Source: an uncultured Collinsella sp. (GTDB lineage: Bacteria; Actinomycetota; Coriobacteriia; Coriobacteriales; Coriobacteriaceae). Taken from it: DNA of 64,000 nucleotides. Every line of letters starts with the position of its first letter. The stretch's first letter is position 1. The position numbers and the translations under genes were made by a program. The notes under the pieces are model-generated. The model was not told the origin of the DNA and did no database searches. It saw only the letters and a list, made by a program, of their open reading frames with translations. The stretch spans positions 1 to 64,000 of the forward strand of contig UQRW01000004.1 in the NCBI GenBank assembly GCA_900543515.1, given 5' to 3'. Below are positions 17,468 to 26,491 of this stretch, in pieces.

Positions 17468-18433
17468 CTAGTACGTCGCCTTGTAACGGTTGACCTTCTC
17501 GCGATAGTCGCGTGTGTCGGTCTCGCGCAGCTTGGTCATGGCATCGCGCTCGTCATCGGACAGGTTCGTGGGGACCTGTACCTTGATTTCGACGAGCAGC
17601 GCGCCTGTGCGGCCACGGTGCTTAACGTCGGGCGCACCCATCTCCTTAAAGCGGAACTTCTTGCCCGTCTGGGTGCCAGCGGGCACCTTCAGACGAACCG
17701 TCGCGCCGCCGGGCGTGGGCACATCAACCGTGCAGCCGAGCGCCGCCTCGTAGACCGAGACCGGTACCTCCATGGTCACGTCGGCACCTTTACGCTTAAA
17801 CAGCGGGTGCTCCTCCACATGCGTGGTCACGACCAGGTCGCCGCGCTCGCCGCCGGCAACGCCATACTCGCCGCGACGCTTGTAGCGTAGCTTGCCGCCG
17901 TCGACCGCGCCCGCGGGCACCGAGACCGTAATGGTCTGCTGCTCGCCTGTCGAGGGAATGCGATAGGTGACCTTGTGCGTCACGCCGCGAAACGCGTCCT
18001 CGGCCGTCACATCGACGGTCAGCGACAGGTCGCCGCCCTTGCGAGCACGGCTGCGACCCGCGCCGGCACCGGCAGCGCCCGCAGCCCCGGCAAAGCCCGA
18101 GCCCCAATCGCTGCCCCAGGCGCCGTTGCCGCTAAAGATGCTGTCGAAGATGTCGCCCCAGCCGCTGGCACCCGCGCCGGCACCGTAGCCGCCGCCATAC
18201 GCGCCGCCCGCGCCCGGCATGCCGCCAAACATGAGCATCTGGTCGTACTCTTTGCGCTTCTTCTCGTCCGAAAGCGTCTCGTAGGCCTCGCTGATCTCCT
18301 TGAACTTGGCCTCGTCGCCGCCGGCATCGGGGTGATATTTTTGCGCGAGCTTGCGAAACGCGCTCTTGATCTCTTTGTCGGAGGCGCTCTTGGATACGCC
18401 CAGGATGTCATAGAAGGTTTTGCCTGCAGCCAT
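17468..18433 (-). CDS. dnaJ: DnaJ-family co-chaperone without zinc finger (CbpA/DnaJ2 type)
   Basis: 321 aa. The J domain at residues 5-70 has the HPD motif ([10 protein letters not shown]) that stimulates the DnaK ATPase. A long Gly/Ala-rich linker runs to about 135, then two beta-sandwich substrate-binding domains ([18 protein letters not shown] and later [18 protein letters not shown]). The CxxCxGxG zinc repeats of type I DnaJ are absent, so this is the CbpA-like type II form. It lies between grpE and hspR. A 12-bp GC hairpin (18506-18535) in the gap from grpE may limit read-through. Confidence 0.92.
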   Translation of the reverse strand: MAAGKTFYDILGVSKSASDKEIKSAFRKLAQKYHPDAGGDEAKFKEISEAYETLSDEKKRKEYDQMLMFGGMPGAGGAYGGGYGAGAGASGWGDIFDSIFSGNGAWGSDWGSGFAGAAGAAGAGAGRSRARKGGDLSLTVDVTAEDAFRGVTHKVTYRIPSTGEQQTITVSVPAGAVDGGKLRYKRRGEYGVAGGERGDLVVTTHVEEHPLFKRKGADVTMEVPVSVYEAALGCTVDVPTPGGATVRLKVPAGTQTGKKFRFKEMGAPDVKHRGRTGALLVEIKVQVPTNLSDDERDAMTKLRETDTRDYREKVNRYKATY

Positions 18434-18505
18434 CGTAGCTCCTCTCCTGTTTCATCCGCCGCCCAGCGGGCGACGGCTCATGCTTTCATATGGCACTAGG
18501 CCAGA

Positions 18506-18535
18506 AAGGGCCCCGGGTGTTGCCCCGGGGCCCTT
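18506..18535 (-). terminator. GC-rich hairpin between grpE and dnaJ (possible attenuator)
   Basis: Perfect 12-bp stem AAGGGCCCCGGG / CCCGGGGCCCTT with a 6-nt loop, six bp after the grpE stop. The minus-strand T run is weak (TTTCT), so partial termination or mRNA-end stabilisation within the operon is more likely than a full stop. Confidence 0.55.
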
Positions 18536-18540
18536 CTCAA

Positions 18541-19383
18541 TTACTCCTCGGTGCTCTCGACCGTATCGGCCGTAGCATCCTCGGGCGCCGCTTCGGGCTC
18601 CGGTGCGGGGCGCTTCTCGCCACCGTAGGTCACTGTCACCATCGCGGAACGCAGGATGCGATCCGCCATGCGGTAGCCCTTCTGGTATACATCGTTGACG
18701 GTCTCGTCGTACTGCGATGCGTCCTCGACGCGACCCACGGCCTGGTGCTCGAGCGGATCGAACGCCTCGCCCTTGGGGTCGATGGGCTCAACGCCCTCGT
18801 GCGCAAACACATCGAGCAGCTTGGCATGCACCGCGTCGACACCGTCGACGAACTGCTTAAAGTCGTCGGCAAGCTCCTGGCTGCGGGCATGGTCGATCGC
18901 ACGCTCGATATCGTCGACCACCGGCAGCAGCGCGGTGACGAGCTTCTCGGTCGCGCGCTCGCGCTCGGCGATACGCTCATTGGCGGTGCGGCGACGGAAG
19001 TTCTCCCAGTCGGCCTGCAGACGGGCGGTGCGCTCGGTGGCGTCCTTTGCCTTGTCCTCGGCGGCCTTCTGAGCCTCTGCCGCAGCATCGAGCTCGTTGC
19101 GCACGTCGGCAAGCTCTTTCTGAGCCTGCTCGAACTTGAGCTTAAAGTCGTTGTCGGCGGCTTCCTCACCGGCGCGGATAGCGGCTTCCACCATCTCGTC
19201 CTCGGTCATCGTCGCCTCCTTGTTGGAATCCTCTACTTGGTTCTCGGCAGCCTCGGCGGCCGGGGCCTCGTTGGCCTCGGTATCGTCAACGGCCTCTACG
19301 GGAATCTTCACGTCCTTCTCCTCAGAGTCAACGGGGGCGGCACCAACGGCGGCCGCCTCCGTGCGAGCTTTACGGGCGGACAT
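18541..19383 (-). CDS. grpE: Nucleotide exchange factor GrpE
   Basis: 280 aa. Residues 1-60 are an acidic, Ala-rich tail. The long dimerising coiled coil spans about 75-150 (QKELADVRNELDAAAEAQ) and includes the GrpE signature DWENFRRRTANER; the beta-wing contains HQAVGRVEDAS and GYRMADRILRSAMV. It releases ADP from DnaK. ATG 19383 lies two bp after the dnaK stop. An internal ATG at 19209 has a near-perfect AAGGAGG six nt upstream and would give a 222-aa form without the acidic tail, so the true start is uncertain or two forms exist. Confidence 0.95.
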   Translation of the reverse strand: MSARKARTEAAAVGAAPVDSEEKDVKIPVEAVDDTEANEAPAAEAAENQVEDSNKEATMTEDEMVEAAIRAGEEAADNDFKLKFEQAQKELADVRNELDAAAEAQKAAEDKAKDATERTARLQADWENFRRRTANERIAERERATEKLVTALLPVVDDIERAIDHARSQELADDFKQFVDGVDAVHAKLLDVFAHEGVEPIDPKGEAFDPLEHQAVGRVEDASQYDETVNDVYQKGYRMADRILRSAMVTVTYGGEKRPAPEPEAAPEDATADTVESTEE

Positions 19384-19385
19384 GA

Positions 19386-21278
19386 TTACTTGTCCTCGTC
19401 GTCCACAACCTCGTAGTCGGCGTCGACGACGTCATCGTCGGCAGGCTGGGCACCGGCGGCACCGTCGGTCTGCTGCTGAGCGTCGGCGTAGACAACCTGA
19501 GCCAGCTCGTAGGCCACAGACTGCAGGGACTCGCCGGCGGCCTTGATGGCCTCGACGTCAGAGCCCTCGAGCGCCTTCTTGGCGTCGGCGATAGCGGCCT
19601 CGGCCTTGGACTTCACGTCGGCGGAAACCTTGTCGCCCAGCTCGTTGAGGGTCTGCTCGGTGGAGTAGCACAGACTGTCGGTCTGGTTGCGGACCTCGAC
19701 CTCTTCCTTCTGCTTCTTGTCCTCCTCGGCATGAGCCTCGGCGTCCTTGACCATACGATCGACTTCGTCGTCGGACAGAGCAGTGGAGCCGGAGATGGTG
19801 ATCTGCTGCTCCTTGCCGGTGCCCTTGTCCTTAGCGGAGACCTTGACGATACCGTTGGCGTCGATGTCGAAGGTGACCTCGATCTGCGGCACGCCGCGGC
19901 GGGCAGCCGGGATACCGGTCAGCTGGAACTTACCGAGCGACTTGTTGTCGCGGGCAAGCTCGCGCTCGCCCTGGAGCACGTTGATCTCGACGCTGGTCTG
20001 GTTGTCGGCAGCGGTGGAGTAGACCTCGGTCTTGGAGGTCGGGATCGTGGTGTTGCGGTCGATCATCTTGGTCATGATGCCGCCCATGGTCTCGACACCC
20101 AGCGACAGCGGGGTAACGTCGAGCAGCAGGATGCCCTCGACGTCGCCGGTGAGCACGCCGCCCTGGACGGCAGCGCCGTCGGCAACGACCTCGTCGGGGT
20201 TCACGGACATGTTGGGCTGCTTGCCGGTCATGGTCTTGACGAGCTCCTGGACGGCGGGCATACGGGTGGAGCCGCCGACGAGGATGACCTCGGTCAGATC
20301 GGAGAGCTTAAGCTTGGCGTCGCGCAGGGCGTTGGTGACAGGTTGCTTGCAGCGCTCGAGCAGGTCACGGGTGATCTTCTCGAACTCGGCGCGGGTCAGC
20401 GTGTAGTTGAGGTGCAGCGGGCCAGACTGGTTCATGGTGATGAACGGCAGGTTGATGGTGGTCTGCTGGGCGGCGGAGAGCTCCTTCTTGGCGTTCTCGG
20501 CGGCCTCCTTCAGACGCTGCAGGGCCATGGGGTCCTGACGCAGGTCGACACCGTTCTCCTGCTGGAACTTATCGGCCATCCAATCGATGACGCGCTGATC
20601 CCAGTCGTCGCCGCCCAGGTGGTTGTCGCCCGAGGTGGACAGAACCTCAAACACGCCGTCGGCGAGGTCGAGGATGGAGACGTCGAAGGTGCCGCCGCCC
20701 AGGTCGAAGACCAGGATGCGCTGGTCGGTGCCCTGCTTGTCCAGACCATAGGCCAGAGCAGCAGCGGTCGGCTCGTTGACGATACGCTTGACGTTGAGGC
20801 CGGCGATCTTACCGGCGTCCTTGGTGGCCTGACGCTGGGCGTCGTTGAAGTAGGCCGGGACGGTGATGACGGCGTCGGTGACGGTCTCGCCCAGATACTT
20901 CTCGGCGTCGGCCTTCATCTTTGCGAGCGTCATGGCGCTCACCTGCTCAGCGGTGTAATCCTTGCCCTCGATGTCGACGACGGCACGGCCACCCTGGCCC
21001 TCCTTGACCTCGTACGGCACAGTCTTGATCTCGGAGGTGCACTCGGAGTACTTGCGGCCCATGAAGCGCTTGATGGAGAACACGGTGTTCTTGGGGTTGG
21101 TGACAGCCTGGTTCTTAGCGGCCTTACCCACGACGCGGTCGCCGTCGGCACGGAAGCCCACGACGGACGGGGTGGTGCGGTCGCCCTCGGCGTTCACGAT
21201 AATGGTCGGAGAACCGCCCTCGAGAACGGCCATTGCGGAGTTAGTAGTACCAAGGTCGATACCAAGAATCTTGCCCAT
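19386..21278 (-). CDS. dnaK: Hsp70 chaperone DnaK
   Basis: 630 aa. It begins [20 protein letters not shown] and has the three Hsp70 signatures: GIDLGTTNS at residue 6, [16 protein letters not shown] near 170-185 and [13 protein letters not shown] near 310-325. The substrate-binding domain holds [14 protein letters not shown], and a disordered acidic tail ends EVVDDEDK. It is the first gene of dnaK-grpE-dnaJ-hspR. The upstream 27-bp dyad at 21388-21414, also found before clpB, marks the probable HspR operator. Confidence 0.98.
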   Translation of the reverse strand: MGKILGIDLGTTNSAMAVLEGGSPTIIVNAEGDRTTPSVVGFRADGDRVVGKAAKNQAVTNPKNTVFSIKRFMGRKYSECTSEIKTVPYEVKEGQGGRAVVDIEGKDYTAEQVSAMTLAKMKADAEKYLGETVTDAVITVPAYFNDAQRQATKDAGKIAGLNVKRIVNEPTAAALAYGLDKQGTDQRILVFDLGGGTFDVSILDLADGVFEVLSTSGDNHLGGDDWDQRVIDWMADKFQQENGVDLRQDPMALQRLKEAAENAKKELSAAQQTTINLPFITMNQSGPLHLNYTLTRAEFEKITRDLLERCKQPVTNALRDAKLKLSDLTEVILVGGSTRMPAVQELVKTMTGKQPNMSVNPDEVVADGAAVQGGVLTGDVEGILLLDVTPLSLGVETMGGIMTKMIDRNTTIPTSKTEVYSTAADNQTSVEINVLQGERELARDNKSLGKFQLTGIPAARRGVPQIEVTFDIDANGIVKVSAKDKGTGKEQQITISGSTALSDDEVDRMVKDAEAHAEEDKKQKEEVEVRNQTDSLCYSTEQTLNELGDKVSADVKSKAEAAIADAKKALEGSDVEAIKAAGESLQSVAYELAQVVYADAQQQTDGAAGAQPADDDVVDADYEVVDDEDK

Positions 21279-21387
21279 TAGAAATTCCCTCTCTCTTGTG
21301 CGTTTGCACCGACTCGGCGGTCTGCCGAGCGGTGTTTCGGCTTGTCTTTCAGGATGTAGTGTATCCCCTTATGGGCCGGAATATACA

Positions 21388-21414
21388 AAATCTAAGTCAA
21401 TTCATATAAGATTT
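21388..21414 (-). promoter_or_regulatory. Putative HspR operator of dnaK
   Basis: 27-bp dyad beginning AAATCTAAGTC and ending TAAGATTT on the plus strand, identical at both ends and in spacing to the one before clpB (11054-11080). It starts 110 bp before the dnaK ATG; on the minus strand a TATATT -10-like box lies just downstream of it. Confidence 0.6.
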
Positions 21415-21945
21415 CTTATTGCCAAGAGTTTAGGTTCGCAAATATGCAGGTAGACGCGCTGAATGAGTTCTCGGCAAATCTATTGAGATCTATGTAGAGA
21501 TGGCTGAGGCTTGAGTCCGGAGCCGCACGGAACGGTCTTGGGCGACCCCGAGGAAAGCGCGGCCCGTTTTGAGCATGAATTCTGGAACACAGTTTCCTCT
21601 TGAAGGCTCGACCGGAAACTACATCCCGGTTTGAGCACCGATTCCGGGACGCAGTTTCCGCCAGAAGGCTCGACCGGAAAGCACGACCCGTTTTGGACGT
21701 AGATTACGGGATGCCCTTTCCGCAGGCGCGCTCAATCGCCCTATATTTCAAGTCACCTTTAGCTAACATTTACGCAGCTCAACGGCCCCACCTGCGTGTT
21801 TTTTAGTAAACCTTGGCATACTCGGCGAACGGTATGAAGATGCCGGTCAGAGGGTATTGCAAACGGTCGCTCCCGTGGTATGTTTTTGCCCGAATCAAAC
21901 CGGCGCGCATCGCCTGTAGCGTCGGTCAACAGAGAGGAAACTACC
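21415..21945. repeat. Gene-free region with a 62-bp palindromic unit in triplicate
   Basis: No gene is supported between the dnaK promoter and the ferredoxin gene. Three head-to-tail 62-bp units start at GGAAA at 21552, 21614 and 21676. Each is itself palindromic, GGAAA..CCCG.. against ..CGGGA..TTTCC, and the units differ by scattered substitutions. The same unit and period recur at 38307-38480. The last 200 bp should hold the ferredoxin promoter; I found no clear boxes. Confidence 0.8.
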
Positions 21946-22131
21946 ATGGCTCATCCCGTAATTGATGCCGACGAGTGCATCGCTTGTGGCGTTTGCGTCG
22001 ACTCCTGCCCCGCTGGCGTTCTGGAGCTCCAGGACGTCGCTACCGTCGCTGACGAGGACTCCTGCGTCGCCTGTGGCGCTTGCCAGGACGCTTGCCCCGC
22101 TGGCGCGATCACCGAGATCGTCGAGGAGTAA
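21946..22131 (+). CDS. 2[4Fe-4S] ferredoxin
   Basis: 61 aa from ATG 21946 (GAGAGGAAA upstream). Two cluster motifs, CIACGVCVDSCP and CVACGACQDACP, give the eight Cys of a clostridial-type ferredoxin. It is a small soluble low-potential electron carrier, suited to anaerobic redox enzymes. It is a monocistronic gene closed by a strong terminator at 22173-22210. Confidence 0.95.
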   Translation: MAHPVIDADECIACGVCVDSCPAGVLELQDVATVADEDSCVACGACQDACPAGAITEIVEE

Positions 22132-22172
22132 CAACTCCCCCACCTGCACACTCAAAAGTACACCGTGCACAA

Positions 22173-22210
22173 AAAAGGAGGCCTCCGCATCGCCGCGGAG
22201 GCCTCCTTTT
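22173..22210. terminator. Bidirectional terminator after ferredoxin
   Basis: 15-bp perfect stem AAAAGGAGGCCTCCG / CGGAGGCCTCCTTTT with an 8-nt loop. T runs on both strands allow it to stop the ferredoxin and the converging niaR transcripts. Confidence 0.9.
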
Positions 22211-22248
22211 GCATGTGTGGGCAGCTAATTTGAAGCGGGACCCTTGGC

Positions 22249-22316
22249 AGTTGCGGTGGAATAGTTCCTGTTTTATGGCTTAGATGCCGATTTGGAACTA
22301 TTTCACCGCAACTTAT
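22249..22316. repeat. TTGCGGTGAAATAG hairpin, copy 2
   Basis: 19-bp stem, 22250-22268 with 22294-22312 (GTTGCGGTGGAATAGTTCC with its near-complement, one G.T), 15 bp beyond the niaR stop. Sister copies are at 7914 and 44680 in the same orientation. Confidence 0.85.
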
Positions 22317-22330
22317 AGATGCAGCGTCGG

Positions 22331-22876
22331 CTACGAGAGATCATCCTCGTAGGGCATTAAATCGGCAAGGTAGCCTTTCTCCTTGAGCATGGCCTCGATC
22401 TCGTCGAGGGTCTGTTCGTCCTCCGCCGCAATGCGATGGAAGTGATAGCCGCTCGTCACCGTTAGCAGCGGAAAGCTCTTGCCGCTCTCGATATCGCGCA
22501 GATAGCGCTCGACATCGCGGCGGTTGCGGATGTCCAGGTCGGCCGTAATCTTACCGTACACGCGGTGATTGACAATCACGTTGAGCACGGCGCCGCCGGC
22601 GTCGACGATACTCGTGAGCTCATCGCCTGCCTGCTCCACGCTGTGGCGAACCTTGACCAAGCGCGTAGGCACGGCGGGGCTGCTCGCCGCCTCCTGTAGC
22701 ACATAGCCGCGATTGGTGGCGACGATATCGTGTCCGTCGGCGCGCAGCAGGGCAATGTCCTGCACCACGACCTGGCGGCTCACACCCACCTCGCGGGCAA
22801 GCGCGCTGCCCGAAACGGGCTCCGTGGCCCCCTCAAGTACGCCCATGATGGCACGGCGACGCTCGCGGGCGTCCAT
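22331..22876 (-). CDS. niaR: NiaR-type niacin-responsive repressor (HTH plus 3H domain)
   Basis: 181 aa. The N-terminal winged helix is HTH_11 type (SGSALAREVGVSRQVVVQDI, residues 22-41). It is followed by the 3H domain, named for conserved His: VRHSVEQAGDEL, VNHRVYGKIT and GYHFHRI are all present. In Firmicutes and Thermotoga such proteins repress NAD synthesis and niacin uptake genes when niacin is plentiful. It is the last gene of nadA-nadB-nadC-niaR; its ATG overlaps the nadC stop by 1 bp. The large palindrome before nadA is the likely binding site. Confidence 0.9.
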   Translation of the reverse strand: MDARERRRAIMGVLEGATEPVSGSALAREVGVSRQVVVQDIALLRADGHDIVATNRGYVLQEAASSPAVPTRLVKVRHSVEQAGDELTSIVDAGGAVLNVIVNHRVYGKITADLDIRNRRDVERYLRDIESGKSFPLLTVTSGYHFHRIAAEDEQTLDEIEAMLKEKGYLADLMPYEDDLS

Positions 22877-23736
22877 TATTTACCGTCCAGCAGACGCAGG
22901 TGCTTAAGCGAGAGGTCGAGGATCGGCGCAGAGTGCGTCAACGCCCCCGAGCTAATAAAGTCAACGCCCAGGTCGGCGAGCGCTCGGATATTGCTGGCAT
23001 CCACGTTGCCCGAGCACTCGGTCTTGGCGCGGCCGGCGATAAGCTCGATTGCGGCAGCCATGTCGTCGTGGGTCATGTTGTCGAACATGATGATATCGGC
23101 GCCGGCCTCCACGGCCTCGCGCACCATGTCCAGGTTCTCGCACTCAATCTCGACCGTCGTGGTAAACGACGCATGGGCGCGCGCCATCTCGATTGCGCGT
23201 GCCACGCCGCCGGCGGCGTCGATGTGGTTGTCCTTGAGCATAACGGCCGTCGACAGGTTGTAGCGGTGATTGCTGCCGCCGCCGATCTCGACCGCAGCCT
23301 TCTCGAAGACGCGCATGCCCGGCGTGGTCTTGCGCGTGTCGACAAGCACGGTCTTGGTGCCCTCGAGCGCAGCCGCCATCCGATGCGTGTAAGTAGCGAT
23401 ACCGCTCATGCGCTGCAGGTAGTTGAGCGCCACACGCTCGCCCGAAAGCAGCACGCGCGCGTCTCCGCGCACCTGGCCCACGTGATCGCCAGCGTGCACC
23501 TCGTCACCGTCGGCAACATCAAACAGCACCGAGCTCTGCGGATCCAGCAGCTCAAAGGTGCGGGCGAATACGTCCAGGCCGGCGATAATGCCGTCGGCCT
23601 TGGCGATGAGCTCAACGGTAGCGGGGCGCGCCGTGGGGCACACGCTCGCCGTACTCACGTCCTCAAAGGTAATGTCCTCGCGCAGAGCCTGCAAAATCAG
23701 ATCATCGACGACGAGCTTCATGGTAATGGGATTCAT
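22876..23736 (-). CDS. nadC: Nicotinate-nucleotide pyrophosphorylase (carboxylating), NadC
   Basis: 286 aa, normal for NadC. It converts quinolinate and PRPP to nicotinate mononucleotide, the third step of de novo NAD synthesis. Visible features are the active-site stretch VLVDTRKTTPGMRVFEKAAV, GGGSNHRYNLSTAVMLKDNH and C-terminal DFISSGALTHSAPILDLSL. ATG 23736 has GGAGGAG at ideal spacing, four bp after the nadB stop, so translation is probably coupled. Confidence 0.96.
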   Translation of the reverse strand: MNPITMKLVVDDLILQALREDITFEDVSTASVCPTARPATVELIAKADGIIAGLDVFARTFELLDPQSSVLFDVADGDEVHAGDHVGQVRGDARVLLSGERVALNYLQRMSGIATYTHRMAAALEGTKTVLVDTRKTTPGMRVFEKAAVEIGGGSNHRYNLSTAVMLKDNHIDAAGGVARAIEMARAHASFTTTVEIECENLDMVREAVEAGADIIMFDNMTHDDMAAAIELIAGRAKTECSGNVDASNIRALADLGVDFISSGALTHSAPILDLSLKHLRLLDGK

Positions 23737-23739
23737 GGC

Positions 23740-25116
23740 CTACTCCTCCACGGCCTGCGTGCCGGCGGCACGGGCCAGATCATCGATTGCAAGGATATCG
23801 GAACTCAGGGCGCGATGGCGTCCATCGAGCGCGGGCTCGCCCGCCTGCTCCACGGCAAGCGACTCGCCGGTACGCATACGCCAAGCAGCGCGGCGACCCC
23901 AGACTAGGGACTCGAGCAGGCTGTTAGAAGCTAGGCGGTTCTTGCCGTGAACGCCGTTGCAGGCCGTCTCGCCCGCGGCGTAGAGCTCGGGCATCGAGGT
24001 GCGGCCGTCCTTGTCGACCCACACGCCGCCCATAAAGTAGTGCTGCGTGGGTGTGACGGGAATGGGCTCGTCCAAGATGTCGCGGCCGTCCTCCAGGCAG
24101 CGCGCGCGGATGTTGGTAAAGTGCCCAGTCACCACATCGCGTTCGACGGGGGCAAAGCTCAGCCATTCGTGCTCAGTGCCGTCCTGCTTCATCTGCTCGC
24201 GGATGGCGGCGGCGACCACGTCGCGCGGCTGCAACTCGTCGGTAAAACGCTCGCCAGCGGCATTGAGCAGAATCGCGCCCTCGCCGCGGCAGCTTTCGCT
24301 GATCAGGAACGTGCGGCCCGGCTGCGGCGAGAACAGACCCGTGGGGTGGATCTGCACGTAGTCCAGGTGCTCCATCGTGATGCCGTGCTCCTGCGCGATG
24401 TAGCAGGCATCGCCCGTGAGCTGCGGGTAGTTAGTCGAATGGTCGTACACGCCACCGATACCGCCCGTTGCCCACAGCGTGTGGCGGGCATGGATCTTAA
24501 ACGGCTTACCGGCACGCACGCCCTCGGCGGCATTTGCCAGCTCGTCGGCGGGGCGAGCTGAATCGTCCTCGTCCACGGCAACGGCGACGACGCCGGTGCA
24601 CACCGTGGCGCCATCGCGCTCGGCGGTCAGGATGTCGGTCATGGCAACGTGTTCGAGAATCTGCACGTTGTCCAGCTTGCGGACAGCCTGGAGCAGTTTG
24701 GTCGTAATCTCCTTGCCCGTAATATCGGCATGGAAGGCAATGCGCGGACGGCTGTGCGCGCCCTCGCGGGTAAAATTGAGGCTGCCGTCGGCCTTGCGCT
24801 CAAAATCCACGCCCATCGCTAGCAGGTCGTTGATGACCGAGCGACTCGAGCGAATCATGATGTCGACGCTCTCGCGGCGGTTCTCGTAGTGGCCGGCGTG
24901 CATGGTGTCCTCAAAGAAGGCATCGTAGTCCGAGCCTTCGGGCAGCACGCAGATGCCGCCCTGCGCGAGCATCGAATCGCACTCATCGACCGCGCCCTTG
25001 GAGAGCATGATCACGCGCGTGCTCGTCGGCAGATTGAGGGCCGCGTACAGACCCGCCACGCCGCAGCCGGCAATAACGACGTCGCACTCCATATCGGGGT
25101 ATTGCTTGGTTTCCAC
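23740..25116 (-). CDS. nadB: L-aspartate oxidase NadB, short C-terminal form
   Basis: 458 aa from GTG 25116, preferred over ATG 25092 because GGGAGAGG lies six nt before it. It oxidises L-aspartate to iminoaspartate using FAD; NadA then uses the product. The FAD motif VIAGCGVAGLYAA starts at about residue 14. SMLAQGGICVL, HTLWATGGIGGVYDHSTN, HPTGL and GETACNGVHGKNRLASNSLLE are typical of the family. Typical NadB is about 510-540 aa; here the C-terminal helical domain is cut short after the SLLESLVWGRRAA segment. It lies between nadA and nadC. Confidence 0.93.
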   Translation of the reverse strand: METKQYPDMECDVVIAGCGVAGLYAALNLPTSTRVIMLSKGAVDECDSMLAQGGICVLPEGSDYDAFFEDTMHAGHYENRRESVDIMIRSSRSVINDLLAMGVDFERKADGSLNFTREGAHSRPRIAFHADITGKEITTKLLQAVRKLDNVQILEHVAMTDILTAERDGATVCTGVVAVAVDEDDSARPADELANAAEGVRAGKPFKIHARHTLWATGGIGGVYDHSTNYPQLTGDACYIAQEHGITMEHLDYVQIHPTGLFSPQPGRTFLISESCRGEGAILLNAAGERFTDELQPRDVVAAAIREQMKQDGTEHEWLSFAPVERDVVTGHFTNIRARCLEDGRDILDEPIPVTPTQHYFMGGVWVDKDGRTSMPELYAAGETACNGVHGKNRLASNSLLESLVWGRRAAWRMRTGESLAVEQAGEPALDGRHRALSSDILAIDDLARAAGTQAVEE

Positions 25117-25172
25117 AGGAATCCTCTCCCTTGTAATGTGACATAAGGGACCGTCCCTCATGCAACATTGTT

Positions 25173-26198
25173 CTAGCGCGCTGCGTACTCGAGCATACGG
25201 TCGAGCGTGAGCTTGGCCTGGTCTGCCGCCTCGTCCGAGACGCCGATCTGCACCTCGCCCTCGCCCGTCTCCAGGCAGCGCACGAGCTTTTCGAGCGTGA
25301 TGAGGTCCATGTTGACGCAGGTGGGCTGCACCGCGGGGAAGTAGAACTTCTTGCCAGCGCCCTGGCAGCGGCGCTCGAGCTCGTAGAGCACGCCGCGAAC
25401 CGTCACGATGATGAACTCGCTCGCGTCGGACTCCTCGGCATACTTGATGATGCCGGCGGTGGAGCCGATGTAGTCGGCCTCGGCCAGGACGTCGGCCTTG
25501 CACTCGGGGTGCGCCAGCACGAGCGCGTCGGGGTGGGCCTCCGTCGCGTCGACGATCTGCTCGACGGTGATGATGTGATGGCGCGGGCAGTAGCCGTTGT
25601 TGAGGATGACGTGCTTTTGCGGCACCTGCTCGGCTACGAAGCGTCCCAGGTTTTGGTCGGGAATGAACAAAATATGCTGCTGCGGCAGCTCGGACACGAT
25701 CTTAACGGCGTTGGAACTGGTGACGCACACGTCGCTCCAGCTCTTGATCTCGACCGTGGAGTTGACGTAGCACACCACGGCCAGGTCGTCGCCGTACTCG
25801 GCGCGCGCCGCGTCGACCGTCTCGCGCTTGACCATGTGCGCCATGGGACAGTCCGCGCCCGGCTCGGGCAGCAGCACGGTCTTAGTGGGATTGAGCAGCT
25901 TGGCGCTCTCGCCCATAAACTCCACGCCGCACAACACGATGGTCTGCTGCGGCAGGCTCTTGGCGAGCTTTGCCAGGTAGAAGCTGTCGCCGACGTAATC
26001 GGCAACGGCTTGGACCTCGGGCGCCACGTAATAGTGCGCCAGGATCACCGCGTCACGTTGGGTTTTTAGTTGCTGAATGGCCTCGACGAGCTCTGCGGGC
26101 ACCAGTGCCGCGCGCTCCGTTGCCGTCGTTGCCGATGCTAGGCCGGCCGCGATATCGCGTGCAAGCTCCGACGCATCCATGTTCGCGCTCTGTGCCAT
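25173..26198 (-). CDS. nadA: Quinolinate synthase NadA
   Basis: 341 aa from ATG 26198 (GAGAGGGG five nt upstream). It condenses iminoaspartate with dihydroxyacetone phosphate to quinolinate using a [4Fe-4S] cluster. Family motifs include VILAHYYVAPEVQAVADYVGDS, read as AHYY and VGDS, plus MAHMV, YVNSTVEIKSWSDVCVTSSN with a cluster Cys, and HPECKADVL. First gene of nadA-nadB-nadC-niaR, 57 bp before nadB. Confidence 0.96.
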   Translation of the reverse strand: MAQSANMDASELARDIAAGLASATTATERAALVPAELVEAIQQLKTQRDAVILAHYYVAPEVQAVADYVGDSFYLAKLAKSLPQQTIVLCGVEFMGESAKLLNPTKTVLLPEPGADCPMAHMVKRETVDAARAEYGDDLAVVCYVNSTVEIKSWSDVCVTSSNAVKIVSELPQQHILFIPDQNLGRFVAEQVPQKHVILNNGYCPRHHIITVEQIVDATEAHPDALVLAHPECKADVLAEADYIGSTAGIIKYAEESDASEFIIVTVRGVLYELERRCQGAGKKFYFPAVQPTCVNMDLITLEKLVRCLETGEGEVQIGVSDEAADQAKLTLDRMLEYAAR

Positions 26199-26233
26199 CA
26201 AGGCCCCTCTCTATTGGCGAATCTTGGGGCTTT

Positions 26234-26283
26234 AGTATGACACCTGGCTTTACAGCTGACAAGACAGCTGTAAAGCCAGGTGT
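26234..26283 (-). promoter_or_regulatory. nadA promoter overlapped by a 19-bp-arm palindrome (probable NiaR operator)
   Basis: ACACCTGGCTTTACAGCTG (26240-26258) pairs perfectly with its complement at 26265-26283, spacer 6 nt. On the minus strand a -35 TTGTCA (26262-26257) and -10 CATACT (26239-26234) are 17 bp apart, so the palindrome covers -35 and the spacer. With niaR in the same operon, this is the natural operator candidate. Confidence 0.7.
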
Positions 26284-26491
26284 AAAGTTGAAATAAAGAT
26301 TCAATCATGCGGCGGGTCCATTTTCGGACTGGCAAGCTCAGGATAGTCGAGCTCTCGATAGCGCAGGGGGCATCTTTCGCCACCGCAATACCGCTTGGCG
26401 CGAGTTGCACGACGCGGGACGCAAATGGGACACGCCTCCGCAGGCGGTCCGCACCCAATGTGGCAAAATCGAACTACTAAGGGGGCTCAGA

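Noticed and set aside
19731..21281. 516-codon plus-strand frame opposite dnaK
   Set aside because: Shadow of DnaK, which carries all Hsp70 signatures.
26200..26490. Possible small gene between nadA and the LytTR regulator
   Set aside because: Frames here read through the nadA operator palindrome and lack an RBS; the region is better explained as two divergent promoters.
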